A DNA stretch of 42,233 nt from an uncultured Clostridia bacterium (GTDB lineage: Bacteria > Bacillota > Clostridia > Christensenellales > UBA1242). This document shows, one piece after another, positions 25,622 to 34,242 of this stretch. Position 1 is the first letter of the stretch. Each line of letters begins with the position of its first letter. The notes beneath the pieces are model-generated. The model did no database searches, had not been told where the DNA came from, and saw nothing but the letters and a program-made list of their open reading frames with translations. A program made the translations under genes and the position numbers. Location: NCBI GenBank assembly GCA_934772445.1, contig CAKVMJ010000011.1, forward strand, positions 1-42,233. The letters run 5' to 3'.

Positions 25622-25655
25622 CAATAGAAAATCATTAAAATATCCTTTCTATCGC
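25621..25655. repeat. Inverted repeat at the element's left end
   Basis: GCAATAGAAA (25621-25631) and TTTCTATCGC (25646-25655) pair with one mismatch, immediately inside attL. A second 8-bp inverted pair, CAATTTGA/TCAAATTG, lies at 25687-25715. Such repeats are expected near recombinase or excisionase binding sites. Confidence 0.45.
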
Positions 25656-25767
25656 ACATTTTATCAATTATCATAAAAATTATAGCCAATTTGACGCAAA
25701 AACTCAATCAAATTGACTATCTTTTCTAACTTTTAATCAATCCTCTCCAAAATCGCGGTGACGATTT

Positions 25768-25806
25768 GGTGCACTTTTGCCCATTTTCACCGTTTGGGTG
25801 CACTTT
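25768..25806. repeat. Direct repeats GGTGCACTTT
   Basis: Two copies (25768-25777 and 25797-25806) are spaced 29 bases apart, and CGGTGA/TCACCG (25756-25761 and 25787-25792) form an inverted pair around the first. They lie 150 bases inside attL. They may be integrase arm-type sites or the operator of the following gene. Confidence 0.45.
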
Positions 25807-25845
25807 GAAAAATTTTATCTAAACTATAGAATTAAACAACAAATA

Positions 25846-25854
25846 TGCTATAAT
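25846..25854 (+). promoter_or_regulatory. Extended -10 promoter of the SEC-C gene
   Basis: TGCTATAAT is an extended -10 element 17 bases before the ATG at 25872. No good -35 is seen. Confidence 0.5.
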
Positions 25855-25871
25855 AAAACAAAGGAGAAACT

Positions 25872-27977
25872 ATGGAGAATTTTGATAAATTCAAAGAAGA
25901 TTATACTTATGATGTTGTAAACAAAAAGATTGTTGATTTTGTAGAAAAGTTTAAGAGAATAGACACATTACAACTTTTGAAAGAATTGGTCATTAAATCT
26001 TTTACATTATCTAATCAAAAAAATAAATTTGAAATAGAAAATTATAGCTTAGCAATTAGTTATGTACAATCTCTATATGCTGCAAATCCTGTATCTAACG
26101 AAGAAAACAATATTAATATTAATGATTTTATTGAAGAAATAATAAGCATAATGAATGTATGTAGGTTATCTGAAAGTTTAGAAAAAGATAATGAGTCCTT
26201 AGAAGATTTTTCTGCTTGGATGTATGAAATTAGTTTCGGAAAAACATATCCATCACTTTACCCCACAATAATTTACAACTTATTATTAAGTCAGGAAAAA
26301 TTAATTCAGGATGTTTACAATATAAGTATTAATGATATTATGAATGGAATAGAAGGTATTTTTAATGCACTATATAAAATTGTAGAATGCTTAAAAGTTG
26401 GAAAAGATATAGATATAAGTATGTTTTCTGTACAACAGGCAACAAACTGGCCCGAATTATTCATAAATGATTTATCATATGAAAACGCGAGTTGTAGCGA
26501 ATATTCGAAAAGATGCAAATTTGCAAATTGGCTTAATATACAAATGCCAACGAAAAATAAACCTTTTATAAAAATTGGAAATGACAGTTATTTTTTTAGT
26601 ATTAGTGTGGTATTTGATTCTCTATACAGAGCCATTCAAAGAGCCATAGTTTCCAAGAATAAGACTAATATTAACATATGGCAAAAAAATCAACAATATG
26701 CTTCCGAAAACTTTTCAATTGACTTACTCTCATCAGTTTTACCTGGTTGTAAAATTTTAAAAAATAATTATTATAAAATTAATAAAGATTGGCTTGAAAA
26801 CGATGGCTTGATTATATTTAAGGATATATTATTTGTTATAGAGGTCAAAGCTGGTTCATATACCCCAGATTCAGTTATGATTAATCCTTTATCGCATGCG
26901 GAATCAAAAAAAATACTGATAGAAAAACCATTGTTTCAGTGCGAAAGATTACTTAACCAGCTAAGTGAAAGTGGAGAAATTGATATATATAATGAAAAAC
27001 ATGAATTCATATTAAAACTAACTAAAAAACATTTTTCCAAATTAATTCCTATTACAGTTACATTGGAGCCAATAGGTGAAATTTTATCAATGTGTAATAA
27101 CAAAAAAATTGATTTTTTGCCAATTAGTATATATGATTTATTGATATATTGTGTGTTTTTTGATAATGAGCCTATATTTTTTATGCATTATATGTTACAA
27201 AGGATTCAAAATGTAAATTTAAAGCAATTTTTGATTAATGACGAATTAGATTATTTGGGCAGTTATTTAACAAATAGAAACTATCTTTATAGATATAATC
27301 ATATTGCAGAGCAAGAGGGATTAAATCCTAATGAATTAGGAAGTGTTTTTGTTGATGATATGCATGATGATTTAGACATTTATTTTGGTTCTGGGATGCA
27401 GGTTTCAAAACCTAAATTTAACATTTCAAATACTATTTATACTATTATTAAACTCATAGAAAAAAATCTAAATCTTGATAATTTAAACTTGTCCATAACT
27501 TTGTTAAATCAAGATGATATGTTTCATAAAGACCTGGAAGAAGCCATTAATCTTATTTTGAAACGTCAGAATGACAATCCGAAATTTTCTAGTGTTACAA
27601 TATTTTTAGAGCAAGATCCCTCTTTTATTCCTATTCAGCTTTTTGCTAATGATGGAAGCAAAATTTATTCGACCCAAGAAAAAACAAGGCTATATTCTCT
27701 GGCCACAATGAAAATAAGAAAAATAGATGAGATTTATTATTTGATTGTAAACTATAAAAATAAAAAGCCAGTAAATGTAAACGTGGGTAAATTAACAAAA
27801 GATGATATTTTTAAAGTTAGTTCAACTGAATTAAATTTTATTGAAAACCATTTAGCCAAAACTTCTAAAAAGCTTAAGCAAAATCCAATAAAAAACCTTA
27901 CCAAGTTGGGCAGAAATGAAAAATGTCCTTGCGGTAGTGGAAAAAAATATAAGCAATGTTGCTTAGGTAAGGAATAA
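25872..27977 (+). CDS. SEC-C motif protein with a PD-(D/E)xK-like nuclease motif
   Basis: This is a 701-aa cytoplasmic protein. The last 20 residues are a textbook SEC-C zinc-binding motif (CPCGSGKKYKQCC, Cys685/687/696/697). In the middle, Asp311 (NDGLIIF) and Glu324-Val-Lys326 (FVIEVKAGS) give the D-x12-ExK spacing of PD-(D/E)xK nucleases. The N-terminal 220 residues are helical, and the region 440-640 is mixed alpha/beta. It is the first gene inside the element and stands alone with its own promoter. SEC-C tails are common on proteins of defence islands and mobile elements. A nuclease-type defence factor is inferred, not shown. Confidence 0.78.
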   Translation: MENFDKFKEDYTYDVVNKKIVDFVEKFKRIDTLQLLKELVIKSFTLSNQKNKFEIENYSLAISYVQSLYAANPVSNEENNININDFIEEIISIMNVCRLSESLEKDNESLEDFSAWMYEISFGKTYPSLYPTIIYNLLLSQEKLIQDVYNISINDIMNGIEGIFNALYKIVECLKVGKDIDISMFSVQQATNWPELFINDLSYENASCSEYSKRCKFANWLNIQMPTKNKPFIKIGNDSYFFSISVVFDSLYRAIQRAIVSKNKTNINIWQKNQQYASENFSIDLLSSVLPGCKILKNNYYKINKDWLENDGLIIFKDILFVIEVKAGSYTPDSVMINPLSHAESKKILIEKPLFQCERLLNQLSESGEIDIYNEKHEFILKLTKKHFSKLIPITVTLEPIGEILSMCNNKKIDFLPISIYDLLIYCVFFDNEPIFFMHYMLQRIQNVNLKQFLINDELDYLGSYLTNRNYLYRYNHIAEQEGLNPNELGSVFVDDMHDDLDIYFGSGMQVSKPKFNISNTIYTIIKLIEKNLNLDNLNLSITLLNQDDMFHKDLEEAINLILKRQNDNPKFSSVTIFLEQDPSFIPIQLFANDGSKIYSTQEKTRLYSLATMKIRKIDEIYYLIVNYKNKKPVNVNVGKLTKDDIFKVSSTELNFIENHLAKTSKKLKQNPIKNLTKLGRNEKCPCGSGKKYKQCCLGKE

Positions 27978-28202
27978 TTTTTTACAAACTTTGTAGGTAA
28001 TCTTAATTACATGGTCAATTTCAAGGTTATGAAGTTGACCTTTTTCTATGTCTAAATTAAAATATTCCTTCCATTTGTCTTTTGAAAACTCGTTAACAAA
28101 AGCATCTTCAAGTTCACAAATTTTGTTTAATTGTAATTGCATTTCAGCAGTCATTTTCTCACTCTCTAGAATATCTCTGACTAGTTGTAAAACGTGGTTC
28201 AA
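27963..28202 (-). CDS. Small helical protein (paralogue A)
   Basis: This 79-aa protein starts at a TTG with GGAG about nine bases upstream, inside the end of the next gene (44-base overlap). Its last half (FVNEFSKDKWKEYFN, LHNLEIDHVIKITYKVCKKLF) is clearly related to the protein at 28529-28762. No family is known to me. It ends by overlapping the convergent SEC-C gene by 15 bases. Confidence 0.6.
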   Translation of the reverse strand: MNHVLQLVRDILESEKMTAEMQLQLNKICELEDAFVNEFSKDKWKEYFNLDIEKGQLHNLEIDHVIKITYKVCKKLFLT

Positions 28203-28524
28203 CTTTCACATCTCCATTAAATTTTATAGAACAATACTTAGGATAATTTTCACCGTCGCTATAAACAAGTATCATTGCATCACATTGAATACAGCAATAC
28301 ATAAGAACATGAAATATTCCGTTTTCATCAATAAACATGTCTTCTTGATACTTAGCAATATTGGGCTCATCTTCTAATAACCTTTCACGAAAAGGTATAA
28401 ACTCTCGCCTTGAAAGATAAACAACCCGCTCAACCGCATATTCAGCTTCAAAGCCCTCACACTTATCAATTCTATTTCTAAGCAATCTGGCATTAGAAAC
28501 ATTACATATAAATCGTGTCTTCAT
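28159..28524 (-). CDS. Small mobile-element protein (DUF6329-like?)
   Basis: This is a 121-aa protein. The core GFEAEYAVERVVYLSRREF (about 24-42), with MFIDENGIFHVLMYCC later, resembles a small protein family frequent on clostridial mobile elements that I recall as DUF6329. The name is from memory and uncertain. It has no membrane segment. GAGG lies eight bases before the ATG. It is sandwiched between two paralogous small genes, four bases after one and overlapping the other, so the three form one operon. The function is unknown. Confidence 0.65.
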   Translation of the reverse strand: MKTRFICNVSNARLLRNRIDKCEGFEAEYAVERVVYLSRREFIPFRERLLEDEPNIAKYQEDMFIDENGIFHVLMYCCIQCDAMILVYSDGENYPKYCSIKFNGDVKVEPRFTTSQRYSRE

Positions 28525-28528
28525 ATCA

Positions 28529-28762
28529 TTACCTCAACTTAAACACATCTTTGCAGATTTTGTAGGTGTGTACAATATGTTCTTCAATATCAAGTTTGTG
28601 AAGTTTGTTGATATGGTTAATCAAATTCTCAAACATAGCCTTTTGGCTTGGTATAAAAGTTGAAATCAAATCTTCTTTTATGTGTTGAATATCAACTGAG
28701 TTCTCAAAGTATTCATGTGAATTCTTAAAACTTAAATCCATAAATTCAATAATCTTTTTCAT
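28529..28762 (-). CDS. Small helical protein (paralogue B)
   Basis: This is a 77-aa protein, the first gene of a three-gene minus-strand operon. AAGGAGG (28768-28774) is five bases before the ATG at 28762; an upstream GTG would overlap that site, so I use the ATG. The C-terminal part (MFENLINHINKLHKLDIEEH, IVHTYKICKDVFKLR) matches paralogue A in order and spacing, for example L(H)xL(D/E)IxxH followed by TYK(I/V)CK. It is probably all helix. Function unknown; a regulatory or toxin-antitoxin-like role is a guess only. Confidence 0.65.
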   Translation of the reverse strand: MKKIIEFMDLSFKNSHEYFENSVDIQHIKEDLISTFIPSQKAMFENLINHINKLHKLDIEEHIVHTYKICKDVFKLR

Positions 28763-28893
28763 AAACACCTCCTTATAGGTATTTGTCTTTTACCGTACTT
28801 TCAATTCTTTTGCAAGTCATTTGAAAAAAGTTTTATAAAATCCAACAAACTTCAATTATTCTATGATATAATGTATCTGTAAGGAGTTACTAA

Positions 28894-31800
28894 ATGAAGC
28901 AAACACTAGATAAGTTTATTTCTAATAACACCAATGGAATGATTTTATTAGACTCTCCAACGGGTTTTGGAAAAACATACAACGTAATACAAATTATGAA
29001 AGATTTTATTCAAGGGAAAAGCCATCAAGACCTTGAAAGGATTTTTTTTGTAACAAACCTTAGAACTAACTTGCCCTACGAAGATTTAGACAAACTTTTA
29101 TCAGATGAAGATAAAAAAAAATATTTTGTAGCTAAATCTTATGAAGAAAACATATTTGACAAATGGAAGTTTATAAACAAATCCAGCATACCTGATGAAG
29201 TAAAATCTTCTAAAGAATTTAAAAATTTAGACGGAGATCTTGAGATTTTATTAAGTCTTGTGAAAGATGAAAATAAAATTGACAATAAGAATAAAGCCAT
29301 AAACAGTTTTCATAATAAAATTGCTACAATTTCAGAACCTGCATTTAGAGAATTTTTAAGAAAAACCTACTTTTATGGAAAATCAACCGCTGAAAAGAAA
29401 AGATTTATCGAAGATAATAAATGGTTCAAAATTTTATATCCTATTTGTGATATTGAAAAATATAAAGTAGTTTTCTTAACAACAGCAAAATATTTCTCAC
29501 CAATAAATACTTTTTATAGACTTCCTTTTTATATACATGAAGATGATATTATCAATAATTCATTAACGATCATAGATGAATTTGATGCCTCTAAAAAATA
29601 CATTTTAAATCAAATAGTTGAAAATTGTTTAAGGGTAAATGTGGATGTTGTAAAAATGTTTATTGACATACACTATACTTTAAAAAACCTACACTTTCCT
29701 TCTTTATTATCTAAAGTAACAAAGTATAACAAAGAAAAAGTTGATAAAGGTGAATGGAAGCCTGCCAAAGAAATCCTAAGAATAAACAAAAAACTATTCA
29801 ATAGTGTTTACAAGGAACTTAATTTGAATTTGTTACTGAAAAGCCATAATTTTGAAACAAAAAAGGTTTTTTTATTTAATGATGGAAATTATGTAACCGT
29901 TTTCAATGACAATTCAAAAAAACATTTATATTTGCAAGCAGACAGAGGTGAACAATTTTTAAAAATCAATGCAAACACATATCAACTTAATGGCACATCT
30001 GTTAGTGTGATGCTTAATAAAATAAATCATTGTCTTTGGCATTTTGCGAATGCTGTTTTCATATTGGCTAATAATTATCGATTTTTTAAAAATTCAATAA
30101 ATAAGGATACAAACGAAAATCAATACACGCCAGAAGAAGCTATGGCAACGATTATGTCTATTTTTAATCTTCCAGATGAGAATCGTGAGTATTTGAAAAA
30201 ATTAATATCTTTTAATGAGGTGGACATTTCTTCAGATATTAAAGCAAATATAAGAAAAGGTTTTCAATTTACAGAAGTTGAAGATAGCAATTATCATGAC
30301 TTACAGTCGTTAATACATCAATTTAATTTTAAAACAACACCTGAAAATTTGTTAATTGAAATAGCAAATAAATCAAAACTTATAGGTGTTTCAGCGACAG
30401 CATCTTTGCCTACAGTTATAGGAAACTTTGATATAGAATATTTAAAGAAATCTTTAAACGAAAAATATTGTGAAATTCAAAACAAAGATAAGTCAAGAAT
30501 TAAACAATCATTTGATGAAAATCAAATGTTATACACAGATGAAATTTCTATTAACCCCATTCTAATTGATGATGTAGATGGTTTTACTGACAAGGAGAAA
30601 TCAAAAGAAATATTAAAAATTATTTACTCGGGAGATATTTTAAATAAGTATTTAACAAAACTTGAAAACGATAAAACAGATCAATACTATTTTTTAATAT
30701 ATTGTAAGTTGGCTTATGTTTATTACTTAATAGGCAAAAATGATGTAAAATCTACTGTGGCTTTTGTAAACAGATTGCCTAAACGTGAAGATTCTAACCT
30801 AGATATTAACATTTTGAAAGAAATGTTCGATGATATTGAAAATAATAATAATTTACCCAACATTAATGATTTTTACATACAAAGTGATAATTTCGATAAT
30901 GAGATGGAAGAAGTGTATCAAAAATTATCTTCAGGCGAAAGCTGTTTAGTTATTACTTCATACCAAACAATCGGCTCAGGAAAAAATATTCAATATGCTA
31001 TCAGTGACTTTGATAAGGATAGAACGATTATAAATGATCAGGAAAGACTTCAAAAAGACTTTGAAGCCATATACCTAGAGACGCCTAGAAACTTAACTAC
31101 AAAATTATCAAATAAATCAGAAGATAAATATAAAGATTTAGCATTATATTTATATGAACAACAAAGTTTATATCTTGCAGATAAGTTAACATATGGTAAT
31201 TATCGCCAAAACATAATTAACGGATTTAAAAAGGTTTTCTTTAACGATTGGTATTTACAAGCATTTAATAAAAACTCTGATATGTGTTGCCATTCAGCAC
31301 AACTTGTAATTCAAGCTGTAGGAAGAATTTGTAGATGCAAAAATAAAAACAAAAAAATATTTGTTTTTTCAGATAAAGAAATATTAAGTAGACTTAAACG
31401 AATCGACTATATATTACACGGAAGATTATTTAATAAAGAGTTTTTAAAATTGTATGAATTAAAGCAAGAAAATCTTCCTAAAGAAAATATTTTAAAATTA
31501 TCTCAACAAAGCAAAAAAGCATATGGAGTAATCACAAAAAATGCTTATACAGTCAGGACATCCAAACAGAAGGTTAATGAATGGATTGCTCTTAGAGATT
31601 TCGTTTTAAAAAATCCAACAGTCGGTAAAGATGAATTACCTGATAAATATAGCGACTTGTATTACGTATTTGATAATAATACAAGTGGTTATTGCTATAG
31701 ATATGAAAACGGATATAATATAACAGAATTTAAGTTTGATACTCAGGAAGATATGTCGCAAGTATCCGCAATGGATTGTGAACTTCCTATTATGTTAAAC

Positions 31801-32271
31801 ATTCCATGCATAAAACAACTTTTTGAAAAAGAAAGTTATACTCAAAGATGGAAAAGAAAAAAATGCGTTATGACGCCTTCTCTCTATAACCAAGTTTACA
31901 AAGGTGCATTGGGAGAAGTTGTTGGAAAAGAAATTTTGGATAAAGAATTAGGCTGGACCTTAATTGATATAGAAGATTACTCAAAATATGAATACTTTGA
32001 CTATAAGATAAAGGAGAAAAATGTTTATCTTGATTTTAAACATTGGAATGATTTTATAAAAGACACGCCTACATATGTAAAGAAAATTAGAAACAAATTA
32101 AATAAAGTTAATGGCGAAAAAGCTATTATAATTAACATTGTAAAAAGAGGTGAACATGTCGCTCACACTAATATTGATGAGAATATCTTACAGATTCCAT
32201 ATTTAATTGATGAAGCATGCAATGAAATTTCTCAAGATATGATTGACGTGATCCAAAATTTCATACAATAA
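28894..32271 (+). CDS. Large superfamily 2 helicase-nuclease fusion
   Basis: This 1125-aa protein has all main SF2 helicase motifs: Walker A DSPTGFGKT (20-28), DEFD box (228-231), GVSATAS (498-504), the C-lobe VITSYQTIGSGKNIQ near 690, and motif VI QAVGRICRC (807-815). The C-terminal 120 residues look like a PD-(D/E)xK nuclease: GALGE with Glu1008, Asp1036, then Asp1047-Phe-Lys1049. A long insertion between motifs II and III (about 240-490) holds no known domain. AAGGAG precedes the ATG. The next gene on the strand is a Dam-type methyltransferase, so the pair may act as a restriction or anti-phage unit. The exact family is not recognised. Confidence 0.85.
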   Translation: MKQTLDKFISNNTNGMILLDSPTGFGKTYNVIQIMKDFIQGKSHQDLERIFFVTNLRTNLPYEDLDKLLSDEDKKKYFVAKSYEENIFDKWKFINKSSIPDEVKSSKEFKNLDGDLEILLSLVKDENKIDNKNKAINSFHNKIATISEPAFREFLRKTYFYGKSTAEKKRFIEDNKWFKILYPICDIEKYKVVFLTTAKYFSPINTFYRLPFYIHEDDIINNSLTIIDEFDASKKYILNQIVENCLRVNVDVVKMFIDIHYTLKNLHFPSLLSKVTKYNKEKVDKGEWKPAKEILRINKKLFNSVYKELNLNLLLKSHNFETKKVFLFNDGNYVTVFNDNSKKHLYLQADRGEQFLKINANTYQLNGTSVSVMLNKINHCLWHFANAVFILANNYRFFKNSINKDTNENQYTPEEAMATIMSIFNLPDENREYLKKLISFNEVDISSDIKANIRKGFQFTEVEDSNYHDLQSLIHQFNFKTTPENLLIEIANKSKLIGVSATASLPTVIGNFDIEYLKKSLNEKYCEIQNKDKSRIKQSFDENQMLYTDEISINPILIDDVDGFTDKEKSKEILKIIYSGDILNKYLTKLENDKTDQYYFLIYCKLAYVYYLIGKNDVKSTVAFVNRLPKREDSNLDINILKEMFDDIENNNNLPNINDFYIQSDNFDNEMEEVYQKLSSGESCLVITSYQTIGSGKNIQYAISDFDKDRTIINDQERLQKDFEAIYLETPRNLTTKLSNKSEDKYKDLALYLYEQQSLYLADKLTYGNYRQNIINGFKKVFFNDWYLQAFNKNSDMCCHSAQLVIQAVGRICRCKNKNKKIFVFSDKEILSRLKRIDYILHGRLFNKEFLKLYELKQENLPKENILKLSQQSKKAYGVITKNAYTVRTSKQKVNEWIALRDFVLKNPTVGKDELPDKYSDLYYVFDNNTSGYCYRYENGYNITEFKFDTQEDMSQVSAMDCELPIMLNIPCIKQLFEKESYTQRWKRKKCVMTPSLYNQVYKGALGEVVGKEILDKELGWTLIDIEDYSKYEYFDYKIKEKNVYLDFKHWNDFIKDTPTYVKKIRNKLNKVNGEKAIIINIVKRGEHVAHTNIDENILQIPYLIDEACNEISQDMIDVIQNFIQ

Positions 32272-32279
32272 TCAAAAAC

Positions 32280-32310
32280 CACTGGACTTCTAATGTTTTT
32301 TGCGGTTAAA
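32280..32310. repeat. Copy 1 of a CACTGGACTT...TTTTGCGGT motif
   Basis: CACTGGACTT, then about eight variable bases, then TTTTTGCGGTT, just after the helicase stop. A second copy, with the same order, is found at 38836-38863 upstream of the excisionase-like gene. It may mark a protein-binding site or an old recombination boundary. Confidence 0.45.
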
Positions 32311-32420
32311 TAAGGTAACAATAAAATTAAATAAATTTTATTTAAATTTTATAATTCACATACAAATTTTATTAAAATGTGTTATTATATATTTATATAT
32401 TAAAAGGAGATCAATATTTT

Positions 32421-33524
32421 ATGCAACCACTACTAAAATGGCCTGGCGGCAAATCATCAGAAATAGAATATATAAAAGATATCATACCGTCTTACGATAG
32501 ATACATCGAACCATTCTGTGGCGGCGGGGCTGTTTACTTTTATCTTGAACCTAATAAAGCAGTTATTAATGATATTTCAAAAAATCTAACTGATTTTTAT
32601 ATGTTAATAAAAGATAATAACGAAATTTTTAAAAAATCAATGTATGATCTTAATTTTATGTGGGACGACATAAAAGTTAAAGCGAAGCTAGAAGTTGAAA
32701 CACTTGTGGATCTTTTTAATAAATATAAACAAAATGATTTAACAAAAGATCAAATTCAAGAGAATTTATATATAACTATCAAAAATTTATTGAATAAAGA
32801 TAAAAATTATATCATAGATGTCAAATTACTAGAAAAAGAAATCAAAAGAACACTTGTTGATAAATTCTTCAGAACCTACAAAAACGAGATTAAGAACAAA
32901 CAAGAATTATCTTTAGAGGATTTAAAAGAAAATCTATTAACAGGAATTGCAAGTGGCATCTATATGGCTGTAAGATCAAAATTTAACAGCTTAGAAAAGA
33001 TTGAGACACTTGATGAAAATGAATATCCTAAGAAAATAGCATATTTCTATTTTATAAGAGAATTTTGTTATGGATCAATGTTTAGATATAATAAAAACGG
33101 AGACTTTAATATCCCGTATGGAGGAAAAGGCTACAATCATAAAGATTACAAGAAAAAACTTGATACAATCTTTAGTGAAACGACAATAAAGTTGCTTAAG
33201 AATACAGAAATTAAATGTGGAGACTTTGAAGAAATTTTCAAAAATTTAAATGAAAATGATTTTGTATTCCTTGATCCGCCATATGATACAGATTTCTCAG
33301 ATTATGAAAACAAGAGTTTCGATAAAAAAGATCAAGAAAGATTGGCAACAGTCTTAGAACATACAAAAGCTAGATTTATTCTAATAATAAAAAACACTCC
33401 TTTTATATATAATCTATATAATAAAGAGTGTTTCAAAATAAGATCTTTCGATAATAATTATTCTTATTGTGTAAAAAATAGAAACAATAGAAAAGTTGAA
33501 CATTTAATTGTAACTAATTATTAA
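32421..33524 (+). CDS. Dam-type (D12 class) adenine-N6 DNA methyltransferase
   Basis: This enzyme methylates adenine in double-stranded DNA. The 367-aa protein begins MQPLLKWPGGKSSEIEYI, typical of the alpha-class D12 family (Dam, DpnM, MboII-type). The SAM motif is EPFCGGGAVYF (PFCGGG, 31-36) and the catalytic motif is DPPYDTDF (285-292). The target-recognition region between them is longer than in E. coli Dam (278 aa), with a Lys/Asn-rich helical insert near 90-180. I start at 32421 because it gives the conserved N-terminus. GGAG at 32406-32409 is 11 bases upstream. The specificity (GATC or other) cannot be read from sequence. It follows the helicase gene and meets the next methyltransferase tail to tail, overlapping by 11 bases. 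Confidence 0.9.
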   Translation: MQPLLKWPGGKSSEIEYIKDIIPSYDRYIEPFCGGGAVYFYLEPNKAVINDISKNLTDFYMLIKDNNEIFKKSMYDLNFMWDDIKVKAKLEVETLVDLFNKYKQNDLTKDQIQENLYITIKNLLNKDKNYIIDVKLLEKEIKRTLVDKFFRTYKNEIKNKQELSLEDLKENLLTGIASGIYMAVRSKFNSLEKIETLDENEYPKKIAYFYFIREFCYGSMFRYNKNGDFNIPYGGKGYNHKDYKKKLDTIFSETTIKLLKNTEIKCGDFEEIFKNLNENDFVFLDPPYDTDFSDYENKSFDKKDQERLATVLEHTKARFILIIKNTPFIYNLYNKECFKIRSFDNNYSYCVKNRNNRKVEHLIVTNY

Positions 33525-34242
33525 GATAAAAATGTTTTACACGATCAACCCCTTCTAAATAATATTCATGGTTAATCTCACATCCATAAAATTTACGATT
33601 TGTTTTTAATGCGGCGATTGCCGTTGAAGCAACCCCCATAAAGGGATCAAATACTACATCATGTTCATTGGAAGCGATTTCAATAATGTGTTGTAGTATT
33701 TTTATTGGCTTTTGTGCTGGATGTTTAGGATTCTTCAATCTTTCAGGTTTCATACATATAGGTGTTTCAATAAAATTATGCATTTCTTTTTGATTAGTGA
33801 AATTCCATGTATGACCCTTATTCCAAAAACAAATTATAAGTTCGCAACTATTCAAAAAACCTTTTTTGAATATATTTGGAGCAGGATTTGTTTTGTGCCA
33901 AACCATAAATTGTGTAGTGTCAAATTCTTTATCAAATGCCTCATGCCATTTACCAATACAATTGTAGGTGGTGAACACAAAAATGTTACCATTCGGTTTC
34001 AATATTCTTTTAAATTCCTTTACATATTCAAATGGGTCTATTTCTATTTTATCCCAGTCAGCAATATCATTGTTTAGAGGGGTTCTATTAGGCAAGTTTA
34101 TATTACCAGTTGAGTATTTTGATATATTATAAGGTGGATCGGTTAAGATTAAGTCAATCGACTGATCAGGAATAGATTTAATTATTTCCCTATTGTCCTG
34201 GTTATATAACCTAGCGACACCAATTTGTGTGTATTCTGGCAT
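33514..34242 (-). CDS. Beta-class DNA methyltransferase (DPPY type)
   Basis: This 242-aa protein modifies adenine-N6 or cytosine-N4. The catalytic motif TDPPYNIS is at 34-41, near the N-terminus. The SAM-binding motif VFDPFMGVASTAIAAL (DPFMG, 199-203) is near the C-terminus. That order defines the beta class, as in DpnA-like, type II and phage enzymes. HPAQKPIKILQHII just before the SAM motif is typical. It starts within the stop codon of the restriction-endonuclease-like gene (TAATG), so the two are translationally coupled and probably cognate. Confidence 0.92.
   Translation of the reverse strand: MPEYTQIGVARLYNQDNREIIKSIPDQSIDLILTDPPYNISKYSTGNINLPNRTPLNNDIADWDKIEIDPFEYVKEFKRILKPNGNIFVFTTYNCIGKWHEAFDKEFDTTQFMVWHKTNPAPNIFKKGFLNSCELIICFWNKGHTWNFTNQKEMHNFIETPICMKPERLKNPKHPAQKPIKILQHIIEIASNEHDVVFDPFMGVASTAIAALKTNRKFYGCEINHEYYLEGVDRVKHFYLNN

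Noticed and set aside
27840..27977. SecA preprotein translocase, suggested by the SEC-C tail.
   Set aside because: The protein lacks any SecA ATPase motif; SEC-C occurs on many unrelated proteins.
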